A stretch of DNA of 64,000 nucleotides from Rhodopseudomonas palustris (GTDB lineage Bacteria > Pseudomonadota > Alphaproteobacteria > Rhizobiales > Xanthobacteraceae). The notes below the pieces were generated by a model. The model worked only from the letters and a program-made list of their open reading frames with translations, was not told where the DNA came from and did no database searches. Shown piece by piece: positions 44,522 through 53,669 of this stretch (positions are counted from its first letter, which is position 1; the number at the start of each line of letters is the position of its first letter). The position numbers were made by a program, and so were the translations under genes. The stretch lies in the NCBI RefSeq assembly GCF_003226555.1, contig NZ_QKQS01000023.1:82858-146857 (forward strand), in the 5' to 3' direction.

Positions 44522-45134
44522 TGAGCCAGCCCTGGCGGATCGGGAAGCCCTCGCCGCCCAGCAGCGAGATCGTCTCGTACAGCGGCAGCCCGACCACATT
44601 GGTGTAGGAGCCGACCAGCTTGACCACGAACGAGCCGGCGATGCCCTGCACCGCATAACCGCCGGCCTTGCCGCGCCATTCCCCGGAATCGACGTAGCCG
44701 GAGATGTCGTCCTCGGTCAGGCGCTTGAACCGCACCCGGGTCTCGACCAGACGCTGGCGAAACCCCTCCTTCGGCGTGACTAGGCAGACCGCGGTGTAGA
44801 CGCGGTGATTGCGGCCCGACAGCAGCCGGAGGCATTGCGCGGCTTCGTCGGTCAGTTCGGCCTTCGGCAGGATGCGGCGGCCGACCGCTACCACGGTGTC
44901 GGCGGTGAGCAGATAGGAGCCGCGCAGATCGTCGTCGAGCTGGATCGACTGCAGCGCCGCATCGGCCTTGGCCCGGGCCAGTCGGTTGGCGCAGGCACGC
45001 GGCAGCTCGCCACGGATCGGCGTTTCGTCGACATCCGCCGGCCGCAGCGCGTCGGGCTCGATGCCGGCTTGGTTGAGCAGCGCGAGCCGTCGCGGCGAGC
45101 CGGAGGCGAGAACGAGTTTGGGACGGCCGAGCAT
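44511..45134 (-). CDS. maf: Maf-like nucleoside triphosphate pyrophosphatase
   Basis: A 207-residue Maf protein with [14 protein letters not shown] at the N terminus, [20 protein letters not shown], the catalytic TADTVV and [13 protein letters not shown]. It hydrolyses non-canonical or modified NTPs. The ATG at 45134 lacks a clear Shine-Dalgarno. Stop and yacG start overlap, indicating coupled translation. Confidence 0.93.
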   Translation of the reverse strand: MLGRPKLVLASGSPRRLALLNQAGIEPDALRPADVDETPIRGELPRACANRLARAKADAALQSIQLDDDLRGSYLLTADTVVAVGRRILPKAELTDEAAQCLRLLSGRNHRVYTAVCLVTPKEGFRQRLVETRVRFKRLTEDDISGYVDSGEWRGKAGGYAVQGIAGSFVVKLVGSYTNVVGLPLYETISLLGGEGFPIRQGWLNAG

Positions 45135-45230
45135 GCGGAACTTTTGATTCGGGCGGGTGGCGGGAGAGCGCGCGGAACCTATCGGAAGGCGCGTGCCGGG
45201 ACAACAGCCGCCCGGCACAGAATAGGACAC

Positions 45231-46388
45231 TCAACGCGTCGGCCAGTTCCAGGACGGACGTTCGTCGTCGCGGACCAGCGTCTCGCTGAGCTCTTTCTCC
45301 AGCACGATCTCGCGGCTGTCGGCCTGCCGGCGCAGCGCCGACACCAACCCGTCGGCATGCGACACCACAACGATCTGCGAGCGTATCGCGGCTGCGGCGA
45401 TCAGCCGGGCCAGCGGCGGCAGCAGATCCGGGTGCAGGCTGGCCTCAGGCTCGTTGAGAATCATCAACTCGGGCGGCCGCGGCGACAGCAGCGCGGCGAC
45501 CAGCAGCAAATAGCGCAGCGTGCCGTCCGACAATTCCGCGGTCTTCAGCGGACGCAGCAGGCCGTACTGCTGCATCGCCAGCTCGAAATAGCCGTCGGCC
45601 TCCGACACCTCGAGGCTGGCGCGCGGAAACGCATCATCGATCGTGGCTGCCAGCGCCTCGCGGTCGCCGATCTCCAGAATAGTCTGGATCGCGGCGGCGA
45701 GATCGGCGCCGTCGCCGCCAAGCACCGGCGTATGGGTGCCGATCTGCGGCCGGCGCGCCGGCGCGTCGCGATCGGTGCGCAGTTGGTCGTAGAACCGCCA
45801 GTCCCGCATCCGGTCGCGCAGCAGCAACAGTTCCAGCGCCTCGCGTGGATCGGCGCCGTGGGTCATCATGCTGTCGGAGGGGCTCAGCGACCGATACACC
45901 TCGCGCCACTGCCCGTCGTCGTCGCGCACCCGCACCAGCGGACCGCGCCGTTCGGCAAACGCATTGGCGCGGCCGAGCAGCTCGCCGGTCCACACGCTCT
46001 CGACCTTGATCTCCGGGTCGCGCCCGAACAGCGAGGTCGCATCCGGCAGCGGCAGCCCGAGATCGATCGCGTAGCCGTAATCGGGCCCGGCGAAGCCGAG
46101 CTTGAGCGCGACGCGATTGTTGCGTGTCGTGCCCTGCACCGGCTGCGCGCCGCGCTTCATCGTGCGCGACAGCGTCTCGGGCCCGGCCCACAGCGTCGAC
46201 GGCAAGCCGCCCTCGGCAGCCAGCGATTGAATCACCCGCCCCTGCGCGATCTCGGCCAGCAGCCGCAACGCGCGATACAGGCTCGACTTCCCGGTGCCGT
46301 TGGCGCCAGTGACGACATTTAGCGGCCCGAGCGACAGCCGCACATTGCGCAGCGACCGGTAACCCGAGACAGCGAGGCGCGTGATCAT
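45231..46388 (-). CDS. SMC/RecF-like AAA ATPase
   Basis: A 385-residue ATPase of the AAA_21/AAA_15 type: RLAVSGYRSLRNVRLSLGPL, Walker A GANGTGKSS near residues 29-37, an ABC-like signature AELSDGTLR, and Walker B LMILNEPEASLHPDLL. Asn312 stands where Asp is usual, although NEPE recurs in this subfamily as far as I know. A D-loop/H-switch-like VVVSHADG follows. No nuclease partner adjoins. Related ATPases often belong to defence or repair systems; function here unknown. Confidence 0.82.
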   Translation of the reverse strand: MITRLAVSGYRSLRNVRLSLGPLNVVTGANGTGKSSLYRALRLLAEIAQGRVIQSLAAEGGLPSTLWAGPETLSRTMKRGAQPVQGTTRNNRVALKLGFAGPDYGYAIDLGLPLPDATSLFGRDPEIKVESVWTGELLGRANAFAERRGPLVRVRDDDGQWREVYRSLSPSDSMMTHGADPREALELLLLRDRMRDWRFYDQLRTDRDAPARRPQIGTHTPVLGGDGADLAAAIQTILEIGDREALAATIDDAFPRASLEVSEADGYFELAMQQYGLLRPLKTAELSDGTLRYLLLVAALLSPRPPELMILNEPEASLHPDLLPPLARLIAAAAIRSQIVVVSHADGLVSALRRQADSREIVLEKELSETLVRDDERPSWNWPTR

Positions 46389-46706
46389 TGCGATTCCCGA
46401 GGTGTCCTAACGCTTGATGGATAGCAGATGCGGAGCGAGCGGCCAAAGCATGGAGCGCCGCCCCGCGAAGTGGACGTCCTTCTCCTTGCATACTCGCACC
46501 GCTCCCCACGGAACGTCATTCCGGGGCGCTCGCGAACCCGGAACCTCGATGTGAAGGGGGCCGTGCTCCACCGCGCGGGATTCCGGGCTCGCGCCTGGCG
46601 GCGCGCCCCGGAATGACGAATGTGCGGAGGCGAGACTACTCAGTGCGCCGTATGAAGGCGTGCAAGACAAGTAGCGCTGTGCCGGAGAAGATCACGAGCA
46701 GCGCAA
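46389..46706. other. Gene-poor stretch with a palindromic repeat
   Basis: About 320 bases between the ATPase and phosphatase genes. It holds the GTCATTCCGGGG repeat copy (46515-46617) and, on the minus strand, an open stretch encoding a hydrophobic peptide without a start codon (46636-46710). No gene is supported. Confidence 0.6.
46515..46617. repeat. Dispersed palindromic repeat, GTCATTCCGGGG family, copy 3
   Basis: The arms GTCATTCCGGGGCGC and GCGCCCCGGAATGAC are identical to copy 2 at 17048-17145. Inner arms CCCGGAA and TTCCGGG also match. Confidence 0.88.
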
Positions 46707-47183
46707 CTACTCGTTCCCGCCGTTGTGTCTGCCGAAGCGTTTGTAGATGCGGTGCATCAGGGAGTCGGCGACTTCGCGGTAGGCCGCGAGCTTCTGCTCG
46801 CGGCTACCTTCGGCGCCGGTGGGGTCGAAGGTCGGCCAGTATTCGACGTCGATCGCATGGGTGCGGGTCAGCTCCAGCGCCTTGTGGTGCGCCTCCGGCG
46901 ACAGCGTGACGATCAGATCGAAGTTCAGGCCCTCGTAATCGTCCAGCTCTTCGATGGTCATCGGCTTGTGCTTGGAGATGTCGAGGCCGCGCTCGGCCAT
47001 CACCGCCACCGCGAACGGATCGAGCTCCTGGGTCTTCACTCCGGCGGAGCGCACATACATCGTGCGCGGCGCGATGCCGCGCAGCATCGCCTCGGCCATC
47101 GGCGAGCGCACGCTGTTCATGCCGCAGGCGAACAGCACCGCGTGCGGCAGGCCGGTCCGCGACGACGGCGTCATCGCAGCCAT
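46707..47183 (-). CDS. Low-molecular-weight protein-tyrosine phosphatase/ArsC-like
   Basis: A 158-residue protein with the catalytic P-loop CGMNSVRS (CxxxxxR), followed by PMAEAMLRG. The general acid region is in TFDPTG. It could be a phosphotyrosine phosphatase or thioredoxin-type arsenate reductase; no ars genes are adjacent. It ends a conserved gene order murA-DUF2948-hisD-UPF0262-phosphatase. Confidence 0.85.
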   Translation of the reverse strand: MAAMTPSSRTGLPHAVLFACGMNSVRSPMAEAMLRGIAPRTMYVRSAGVKTQELDPFAVAVMAERGLDISKHKPMTIEELDDYEGLNFDLIVTLSPEAHHKALELTRTHAIDVEYWPTFDPTGAEGSREQKLAAYREVADSLMHRIYKRFGRHNGGNE

Positions 47184-47229
47184 CCGCCGCTCGGCCCACG
47201 CCAGGTTGCCCCGCGCGCGCCGGGCATCG

Positions 47230-47721
47230 TCAGCCCTTCCAGTGCAGCACGGAGATCAGCGTGAACAGCCGCCGCGCAGTGTCGAAATCGATCCGCACCT
47301 TGCCGGCGAGCCGCTCCTGCAGCGTGCGTGAGCCTTCGTCGTGGATGCCGCGGCGGCCCATGTCGATGGCTTCGATCTTGTCGGGCGTGGCGGTACGGAT
47401 CGCCTGATAGTAGCTGTCGCAGATCATGAAGTAGTCCTTCACGATGCGGCGGAACGGCGTCAGCGACAACAGATGCGTGATCACCGGCGAGCCGTCCTCG
47501 CGGCGGATGTCGAACATCAGCCGGTTGCCGGTGATGCCGATGTGCAGCGTGAACGGCCCCTCGCCCGCGCCCTCCGGCGCGAACAGATTCTTTTCGACCA
47601 GATCGTAGATCGCGATGGCGCGCTCGTGCTCGATGTCCGGTCCCGAGCGCCCGATCGATTCCTCGTCGAGCGTCACCGCGACGATGCGATTGTTGGAATC
47701 GTCTGGTTCCGGATTGCTCAT
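47230..47721 (-). CDS. UPF0262 family protein
   Basis: A 163-residue protein of the UPF0262 family, recognisable by [34 protein letters not shown] and [19 protein letters not shown]. Its ATG overlaps the hisD stop by four bases (ATGA), implying coupled translation. Function unknown. Confidence 0.92.
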   Translation of the reverse strand: MSNPEPDDSNNRIVAVTLDEESIGRSGPDIEHERAIAIYDLVEKNLFAPEGAGEGPFTLHIGITGNRLMFDIRREDGSPVITHLLSLTPFRRIVKDYFMICDSYYQAIRTATPDKIEAIDMGRRGIHDEGSRTLQERLAGKVRIDFDTARRLFTLISVLHWKG

Positions 47722-49013
47722 CGCTGATTCAGACGCAGTCCCACCGATCGCGCATGCGCGTCCAAGCCTTCGGCCTTGCCGAGCGCCATCGCGGCCGGGC
47801 CGAGCGCGGCGAGCTGCTCGGGGCCGCATTTCAGGATCGAGGTCCGCTTCATGAAGTCGAGCACGCCGAGGCCGGACGAGAACCGCGCCGAACGCGCGGT
47901 CGGCAGAACGTGGTTGGAGCCGCCGACATAATCACCGATCGCTTCCGGCGTATGGCCGCCGAGGAAGATGGCGCCGGCGTTGCGGATCTTGGCGGCGAAC
48001 GCTTCCGGATCGGCGGTCATGATCTCCAGATGCTCGGCCGCGATCGCATTGGCGAGCGGGACCGCATCCTCGAGCTTCGCCACCTTGATGATGGCGCCGA
48101 ACTCGTCCCACGAGGCGCGCGCGATCTTGACCCGCGGCAGCGTGGTAAGCTGCGCCGCCACCGCGCGCTCGACATCCGCGGCCAGCACCGCGCTATCGGC
48201 AATCAGAATCGATTGCGCATTGGCGTCGTGCTCGGCCTGGGCCAACAGATCGGCGGCGATCCAGTCCGGGTTGGCGGTCTTGTCGGCGACGACGACGACT
48301 TCCGACGGACCGGCGATCATATCGATGCCGACGCGGCCGAATACCAGCCGTTTGGCGGCGGCGACGTAAGCGTTGCCGGGGCCGACGATCTTGGCGACCG
48401 GCGCAATCGTCGCGGTGCCGTAGGCCAGCGCCGCCACCGCCTGAGCGCCACCGACGCGGTAGATTTCGGTGGCGCCGCCGAGCTTGGCGGCGGCCAACAC
48501 CAGCGGATTGAGCGTGCCGCCGGGCGACGGCACCACCATCACCACGCGCTCGACACCGGCGACCTTGGCCGGAATCGCGTTCATCAGCACCGAGGACGGG
48601 TAGGCCGCGGTGCCGCCCGGCACGTACAGGCCGACCGCTTCGATCGGGCTCCAGCGCCAGCCGAGCTCGACGCCAAGCGGATCGGTGAAGCGATCGTCCT
48701 TCGGCAATTGCCGGCGATGGAAGAATTCGATGCGGTCGCGCGCCAGCTTCAGCGCCTCGATCGTCTCGGGATCGCAAGCCTTGACGGCGTCCTCGACCTC
48801 GGCCTCACCGACCCGCATCCCGGCGGCGTCCAGCGTCAGCCGGTCGAATTTCTCGGTCGCTTCCAACAACGCGGCATCACCGCGGCGCGCGACGTCGTCG
48901 ACGATGGTGCGGGTGGCGGCCTCGATATCCGCCGCGACCTCCCGCTTCATCGCCAGAAAGGCTTTGAACTTGGACGCGAAATCGGACGTGGCGTTATCGA
49001 GACGAATGGGCAT
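47718..49013 (-). CDS. hisD: Histidinol dehydrogenase
   Basis: A 431-residue HisD, which oxidises histidinol to histidine in two NAD-dependent steps. Diagnostic segments are [46 protein letters not shown] and [13 protein letters not shown], with the zinc and catalytic histidines in HDA and EHLEIMT. It lies within the murA operon; other his genes are not in the window. Confidence 0.97.
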   Translation of the reverse strand: MPIRLDNATSDFASKFKAFLAMKREVAADIEAATRTIVDDVARRGDAALLEATEKFDRLTLDAAGMRVGEAEVEDAVKACDPETIEALKLARDRIEFFHRRQLPKDDRFTDPLGVELGWRWSPIEAVGLYVPGGTAAYPSSVLMNAIPAKVAGVERVVMVVPSPGGTLNPLVLAAAKLGGATEIYRVGGAQAVAALAYGTATIAPVAKIVGPGNAYVAAAKRLVFGRVGIDMIAGPSEVVVVADKTANPDWIAADLLAQAEHDANAQSILIADSAVLAADVERAVAAQLTTLPRVKIARASWDEFGAIIKVAKLEDAVPLANAIAAEHLEIMTADPEAFAAKIRNAGAIFLGGHTPEAIGDYVGGSNHVLPTARSARFSSGLGVLDFMKRTSILKCGPEQLAALGPAAMALGKAEGLDAHARSVGLRLNQR

Positions 49014-49134
49014 ATCGATTTGATCCGGCAGGCGGCTGCGGCAGGCGGCCTCTGCTCAATGGCGCGGCGCCTTACCGCCGTCAACCCTCATAACCCGCGC
49101 GGTTTCGGCGGCCAATGCGGCGTCGGTCACAAGC

Positions 49135-49584
49135 TCAGCCGAGCCCGCCGAGATCGTCCGGCGGCGCACCGGCTTCGCCGATCGGGTCGGGACCGAGATC
49201 GGTCAGCGCGCATTCCAGACATTCGACGTCGAGCCGCAGCATGCCGCCACGGGAGAACATCAGCACCACGCTGCCGCCGGGCGGCTCCGCCGCGGCGTTG
49301 AATTCGAGGCCGATCAATTCCAGCGCCTCGGCTCTGGCGGTCATGTCGATCGCGCGCGACTTGCAGGCGAGCACCCGATCGAACCGCAGCGCCGCGATCA
49401 GGCGGCCGGGCACCGGTTCGCCCGACAGGGTCTGCTCCCAATCGAGCCGGTGCAGACCGATCACCAGCCGCTTCTCGGCCTGACGCCAGACGATGTCGCC
49501 GATCTCCACACGGGCGTCCTGGACGTGCGCAGAGATCACCGACAGGTCGTCAGGATCGAAAGCAAGCAGCTTGAGATCGCCCAC
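49135..49584 (-). CDS. DUF2948 family protein
   Basis: A 149-residue protein with LKLLAFDPDDLSVISAHVQD and VRWRQAEKR-like features (DIVWRQAEKRLVIGLHRLDW), the DUF2948 signature found next to murA and hisD in alphaproteobacteria. It starts 19 bases after murA. Function unknown. Confidence 0.9.
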   Translation of the reverse strand: MGDLKLLAFDPDDLSVISAHVQDARVEIGDIVWRQAEKRLVIGLHRLDWEQTLSGEPVPGRLIAALRFDRVLACKSRAIDMTARAEALELIGLEFNAAAEPPGGSVVLMFSRGGMLRLDVECLECALTDLGPDPIGEAGAPPDDLGGLG

Positions 49585-49603
49585 GGCCAGCCCCTTCGCG
49601 GCA

Positions 49604-50893
49604 TCAGCCGCTGATGCGCTCGATATTGGCGCCGCAGGCCGACAGCTTCTCTTCGAGCCGCTCGAAGCCGCGGTCGAGATGGTAGATGCGGTTGACCATG
49701 GTCTCGCCTTCGGCGGCGAGCGCGGCGATCACCAGCGACACCGAGGCGCGCAGGTCGGTCGCCATCACCGGCGCGCCGCGCAGCCGCTCGACGCCGTCGA
49801 TGGTGGCGGTCTCGCCGTCGAGCGAGATCTTGGCGCCGAACCGCGCCAACTCCTGGACGTGCATGAAGCGGTTTTCGAAGATCGTCTCGGTGATGTGCGA
49901 GGCGCCCTTGGCGCGGGTCATCAGCGCCATCAACTGCGCCTGCAGATCGGTGGGGAAACCCGGGAACGGTGCGGTGGTCACGGTGACCGGGCTGATGCCG
50001 GCGCCGTTGCGCGCCACCTTGATGCCGTCGTTGTTGACCGTGATGGTCGCGCCGGCTGCGGTCAGGACGTCGAGCGCGGCTTGCAGCAGTTCGGGGCGAG
50101 CGCCCGAGAGCTGCACCTCGCCGCCGGCCATCGCCACCGCCATCGCGTAAGTACCGGTCTCGATCCGGTCCGGTAGCACGGTGTGGCGGGCGCCATGCAG
50201 CTTGGCGACGCCCTCGATAGTGATGCGGGGCGTGCCGGCGCCGGTAATCTTGGCGCCCATTTTCACCAGGCAGTCGGCGACGTCGACAATCTCCGGCTCG
50301 CAGGCCGCGTTGTCGATGACCGTGGTACCCTTGGCGAGCGTCGCCGCCATCAGCGCAACGTGGGTGCCGCTGACGGTAACCTTGGGGAATTCGATCTTGG
50401 CGCCCTTCAACCCACCCGGAGCCTTGGCGATCACATAGCCGCCGTCGATCGAGATCTCGGCGCCGAGCTTTTCCAGCGCCATGATCAGAAGATCGACCGG
50501 CCGGGTGCCGATCGCGCAGCCGCCCGGAAGCGACACCTTGGCCTCGTGCATGCGGGCGACCAACGGCGCGATCACCCAGAAGCTGGCGCGCATCTTCGAC
50601 ACCAGGTCATAGGGCGCGACGGTATCGACGATGGTCTTTGCCGAGATATGCAGGGTCTGGCCCTGATATTCGTGGTCGCCCGGACGCTTGCCGGCCGCCA
50701 TGATATCGAGCCCGTGGTTGCCGAGGATCCGCTGCAGCAGCGCGACGTCGGCGAGCCGCGGCACATTGTCGAGAATCAGCGTCTCGTCGGTCAGCAGGGC
50801 CGCGATCATCAAGGGCAGCGCTGCGTTCTTGGCCCCCGAAATCGGGATAGTGCCCCGCAACTCGTTGCCGCCGATGATCTTGATGCGATCCAT
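49604..50893 (-). CDS. murA: UDP-N-acetylglucosamine 1-carboxyvinyltransferase MurA
   Basis: A 429-residue EPSP-synthase-fold enzyme, the first committed step of peptidoglycan synthesis. The catalytic, fosfomycin-reactive cysteine is in [15 protein letters not shown], near residue 125. [20 protein letters not shown] is the standard N terminus. GGGAA lies six bases before the ATG. The promoter at 50920-50949 probably drives the whole operon through to the phosphatase gene. Confidence 0.97.
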   Translation of the reverse strand: MDRIKIIGGNELRGTIPISGAKNAALPLMIAALLTDETLILDNVPRLADVALLQRILGNHGLDIMAAGKRPGDHEYQGQTLHISAKTIVDTVAPYDLVSKMRASFWVIAPLVARMHEAKVSLPGGCAIGTRPVDLLIMALEKLGAEISIDGGYVIAKAPGGLKGAKIEFPKVTVSGTHVALMAATLAKGTTVIDNAACEPEIVDVADCLVKMGAKITGAGTPRITIEGVAKLHGARHTVLPDRIETGTYAMAVAMAGGEVQLSGARPELLQAALDVLTAAGATITVNNDGIKVARNGAGISPVTVTTAPFPGFPTDLQAQLMALMTRAKGASHITETIFENRFMHVQELARFGAKISLDGETATIDGVERLRGAPVMATDLRASVSLVIAALAAEGETMVNRIYHLDRGFERLEEKLSACGANIERISG

Positions 50894-50919
50894 GCCGATT
50901 CCCGCTGATTTGCTGTGGA

Positions 50920-50949
50920 ATTATACGGCACGAGCGCCGCCCATGGCAA
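50920..50949 (-). promoter_or_regulatory. Sigma70 promoter of the murA operon
   Basis: On the minus strand TTGCCA (50949-50944) and a perfect TATAAT (50925-50920) are separated by 18 bases, giving a start near 50912 and a short leader before the ATG at 50893. Confidence 0.75.
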
Positions 50950-51039
50950 AAGCGTGGAATTTGAGGCGATTTCAAGGGCTAGGCAGGAAACGCGGGCAGC
51001 AGCAGGCGGCGCGCTGCCGCCCGCGATCAAGACTTTGGG

Positions 51040-51327
51040 CTACCAGCCCTGGCCGTAGGTCCGGTAATCGCGGTGGCGCGGCTCGCGGAACGCGGCGCGC
51101 GGATTGATGATGCAGTCAGCCTGCCGGCCCGAGGCGGCGACACGGCACTGCCGGTAAGACGCATAGCTGCAATCGCCGGGGTAGCCGTAGCCCGGCGAGG
51201 CCAGACAGTAAGCCGAGGTGCGGGCCTCCGCCGGCGCGGCTGCGAGCAGACCGGCCGCAGCCACTGCCGACGCGAGTGCCATCGCGGCTAGCCGCGGCGT
51301 CGCGAAGCTGTTCAACATCGATCGCAT
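51040..51327 (-). CDS. DUF3551-type small exported protein
   Basis: A 95-residue protein: signal peptide through about residue 36 (ending AEA), then a mature part with four cysteines in AYCLASPGYGYPGDCSYASY, RQCRVAA and ADCIINP, typical of DUF3551 proteins of Bradyrhizobium relatives. AAGGAGG lies eight bases before the ATG. An EcfG-type promoter lies just upstream, so it is likely a general-stress gene. Confidence 0.85.
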   Translation of the reverse strand: MRSMLNSFATPRLAAMALASAVAAAGLLAAAPAEARTSAYCLASPGYGYPGDCSYASYRQCRVAASGRQADCIINPRAAFREPRHRDYRTYGQGW

Positions 51328-51355
51328 TGCTGATTCCTCCTTGATCCATCGGGAC

Positions 51356-51380
51356 AACCCCTCGTCGGGTTGGTCGTTCC
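51356..51380 (-). promoter_or_regulatory. EcfG-type stress promoter (minus strand)
   Basis: On the minus strand GGAAC (51380-51376), 16 bases, then GGTT (51359-51356), matching the GGAAC-N16/17-cGTT motif of the alphaproteobacterial general-stress sigma factor with one mismatch. It lies 29 bases before the start of the DUF3551 gene. Confidence 0.65.
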
Positions 51381-51498
51381 GCCTTCGCAGATGGTTCGTG
51401 GCGTCCCAGGACACTGCAGCGCTGCGGCCGCACGACCCCCGATCACAATTTGCTACCGGATCGCGGGCGGAATTTATCGGCCGTCGCCGTACTATTTC

Positions 51499-51523
51499 GG
51501 AACGGGTCCGACAGCCGTCCGTT
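51499..51523 (+). promoter_or_regulatory. EcfG-type stress promoter (plus strand)
   Basis: GGAAC (51499-51503), 16 bases, then CGTT (51520-51523), an exact match to the EcfG consensus. The predicted start is about 40 bases before the ATG at 51569. Confidence 0.75.
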
Positions 51524-51568
51524 GAGGCGACATCGGTGCGATCGCACCATACACCCCGAGGAGGTTCC

Positions 51569-51880
51569 ATGACATCCCGACTGACCCGACTGACCGGCGT
51601 TGCCGCTGCCGCGCTGCTGGCGACCACGATGGCCGCCGCCGCCCAGAGCCAGACCGATTCGCGCGGCAATGCGATGGGCTCGCAGAACGTCGGCAACGGC
51701 GCGCCGCATACCGGCACGATGGCCCCGGGCAACAAGATGGCGCCCGGCACCACCACCGGCATGGGCGGCAAGCGCATGAATGCGCCCAATCAGCAGGCGC
51801 CGTCTGCGAACCAGGGCGACGTCGGCACCCGCGGCACCACGAACACCACGGGTGCGCCGAGCGGCAGCGTCGGCCGCTGA
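51569..51880 (+). CDS. Small exported low-complexity protein, stress-promoter-driven
   Basis: A 103-residue protein with a signal peptide (LTGVAAAALLATTMAAAAQS) and a mature part of low complexity, rich in Gly, Asn, Thr, Pro and Met (GNAMGSQNVGNGAPHTGTMA and similar), without cysteines. GAGGAGG lies before the ATG. A strong terminator follows. It is probably intrinsically disordered in the periplasm; function unknown. Confidence 0.8.
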   Translation: MTSRLTRLTGVAAAALLATTMAAAAQSQTDSRGNAMGSQNVGNGAPHTGTMAPGNKMAPGTTTGMGGKRMNAPNQQAPSANQGDVGTRGTTNTTGAPSGSVGR

Positions 51881-51903
51881 GGAACGACCGATTGGACGAC
51901 GAG

Positions 51904-51933
51904 AGCCCTGGCTTCGGCCGGGGCTTTTTTTTT
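51904..51933 (+). terminator. Rho-independent terminator with UUCG loop
   Basis: AGCCCTGGC and GCCGGGGCT form a nine-pair stem (one G-T pair) closed by a TTCG tetraloop and followed by nine T residues (51925-51933). It ends the small exported gene at 51569. Confidence 0.95.
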
Positions 51934-51943
51934 GCGCAGAGCT

Positions 51944-53638
51944 TCAGCCGGCCAGATAGCTGTGCAGCGCCGCGACCACCTGAGCGCCCTCGCCGATCGC
52001 GCCGCCGACCCGCTTGACCGAGCCGGAGCGAACGTCGCCGACCGCGAACACACCCGGCACCGAGGTTTCCAGCGCCTGCGCCGGGCGCTGGCCTTCATCG
52101 GCCGAGGGCGCCCCGGTGATCACGAAGCCGGCGCGGTCGAGCGTGACGCCGCAGCCGTCGAGCCAGCCGGTCGCCGGATCGGCTCCCACGAACAGAAACA
52201 GGTTGCTGACCGCTATGGTGCAGTCCTCGCCCGACCGCCGGTTGCGCAGCGTTGCATGGGTCAGGCCGGTGTCGGCAGATCCGTCCAGCGCCACCACCTC
52301 GGTGTCGAACACCGGCTCGATGTTTGGCGTCGATTCGATCCGCTCGATCAGGTAGCGCGACATGCTGGCGGCCAGCCCGCCGGCGCGGACCACCATGTGG
52401 ACCCGCGCGGCATGGCCCGACAGAAACACCGCGGCCTGCCCGGCCGAATTGCCGCCGCCGACCAGGATGACGTCCTGCTGCTTGCACAGCCGCGCTTCGA
52501 TCGGCGAGGCCCAGTAATACACGCCGCGGCCTTCGAACTCGGCGAGCCGCTCGATCTCTGGCCGGCGATAGCGCGCGCCGCTGGCGACCACGATGGCGCG
52601 GGCGCGCAGCTCGCCGCCGTCGTCGAGCGTCAGCTTGAACGGGCCGTCGTCGCAGCCGCAGGCCAGCGCTTTCACCTCGGTCGGGATCAGGATGTCGGCG
52701 CCGAATTTCTGTGCCTGATTATAGGCGCGCGCGGTCAGCGCCATGCCAGAGATGCCGGTCGGAAAGCCGAGATAGTTCTCGATCCGGGCGCTGGCGCCGG
52801 CCTGGCCGCCGAACGCGCGCTGATCGCACACCGCCACGCTGAGCCCCTCGGACGCCGCATACACCGCGGTCGCCAGCCCCGCCGGGCCCGAGCCCACGAT
52901 CGCGACATCGTACAGCTTGGAGCGGTCGACGTGGCCGTTCATCCGCATCGCGCGCGCCAGTTCGCCCTCGCTCGGATTGCGCAGCACGGTGCCGTCCGGC
53001 GTCACCACCAGCGGCAGATCGTGCGGGGCCGGCGAATAGCGCGCCACCAGCTCGGCGGCATCATGGTCGGTCGCCGGATCGAGCAGATGATGCGGCCAGC
53101 CGTTGCGGGTGAGGAAGCTCATCAGCCGCACCGCATCGTAGGCGTTGGCCGAGCCGATCAGCACCGGACCGCCGCTGCCGCCCTGGATCAGATTGACCCG
53201 GCGCAGGATCAGCGCCCGCATGATCCGCTCGCCGAGATCGGCCTCGGCGACCAGCAGGCCGCGCAGCCGGTCGGGGCGGATCAGCAGGCATTCGACCTCG
53301 CCCTCGGCGATGCCGTCGACCAGCGCGACGCGGCCGGACAATTGGCCGATCTCGGCCAGGAATTGGCCGGGGCCCTGCTCGGCCACCGGCGTGACGTGGC
53401 CGAGGCCGTCGTGCTGGGTGATCGCGACATGGCCGGACAGCACCACGAACATCCCCGGCCCCGGCTGCCCGGTCTCGAACAGATGCGCGCCGTCGGCATA
53501 GCGCCGCAGCTCCCCGAACCGGCGGATGCGCTCGATCTCGGCGGCGGTCAACACCGGAAAGGTCTGATCATGGCGGGGAACAGTGCTGCCGGCGGACGGC
53601 GCTTCCGGCCGGTCACCCACGGAGCTTGAATCCGCCAT
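51944..53638 (-). CDS. Cyclic-nucleotide-binding plus thioredoxin-reductase-like FAD oxidoreductase
   Basis: A 564-residue fusion. Residues about 28-150 form a cNMP-binding domain (GAHLFETGQPGPGMFVVLSG). A linker with a thioredoxin/glutaredoxin-like look (about 160-240) precedes a two-nucleotide-binding flavoprotein: FAD motif VAIVGSGPAGLATAVYA, NADP motif VILVGGGNSAGQAAVFL, and VFAVGDVRSGSVKR. The CxxC of true thioredoxin reductases is absent (YYWASPIEA, near residue 375). It probably reduces another acceptor under ligand control. GAGGGA precedes the ATG at 53638. Confidence 0.88.
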   Translation of the reverse strand: MADSSSVGDRPEAPSAGSTVPRHDQTFPVLTAAEIERIRRFGELRRYADGAHLFETGQPGPGMFVVLSGHVAITQHDGLGHVTPVAEQGPGQFLAEIGQLSGRVALVDGIAEGEVECLLIRPDRLRGLLVAEADLGERIMRALILRRVNLIQGGSGGPVLIGSANAYDAVRLMSFLTRNGWPHHLLDPATDHDAAELVARYSPAPHDLPLVVTPDGTVLRNPSEGELARAMRMNGHVDRSKLYDVAIVGSGPAGLATAVYAASEGLSVAVCDQRAFGGQAGASARIENYLGFPTGISGMALTARAYNQAQKFGADILIPTEVKALACGCDDGPFKLTLDDGGELRARAIVVASGARYRRPEIERLAEFEGRGVYYWASPIEARLCKQQDVILVGGGNSAGQAAVFLSGHAARVHMVVRAGGLAASMSRYLIERIESTPNIEPVFDTEVVALDGSADTGLTHATLRNRRSGEDCTIAVSNLFLFVGADPATGWLDGCGVTLDRAGFVITGAPSADEGQRPAQALETSVPGVFAVGDVRSGSVKRVGGAIGEGAQVVAALHSYLAG

Positions 53639-53669
53639 CTGATCCCTCGTTCGGTTGCCTTGCCGGACG

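Noticed and set aside
44805-46322. A 505-residue plus-strand frame opposite maf and the AAA ATPase
   Set aside because: Both minus-strand genes have clear catalytic motifs; the plus frame has none.
47754-49301. A 515-residue plus-strand frame opposite hisD
   Set aside because: Antisense shadow; hisD is unmistakable on the minus strand.
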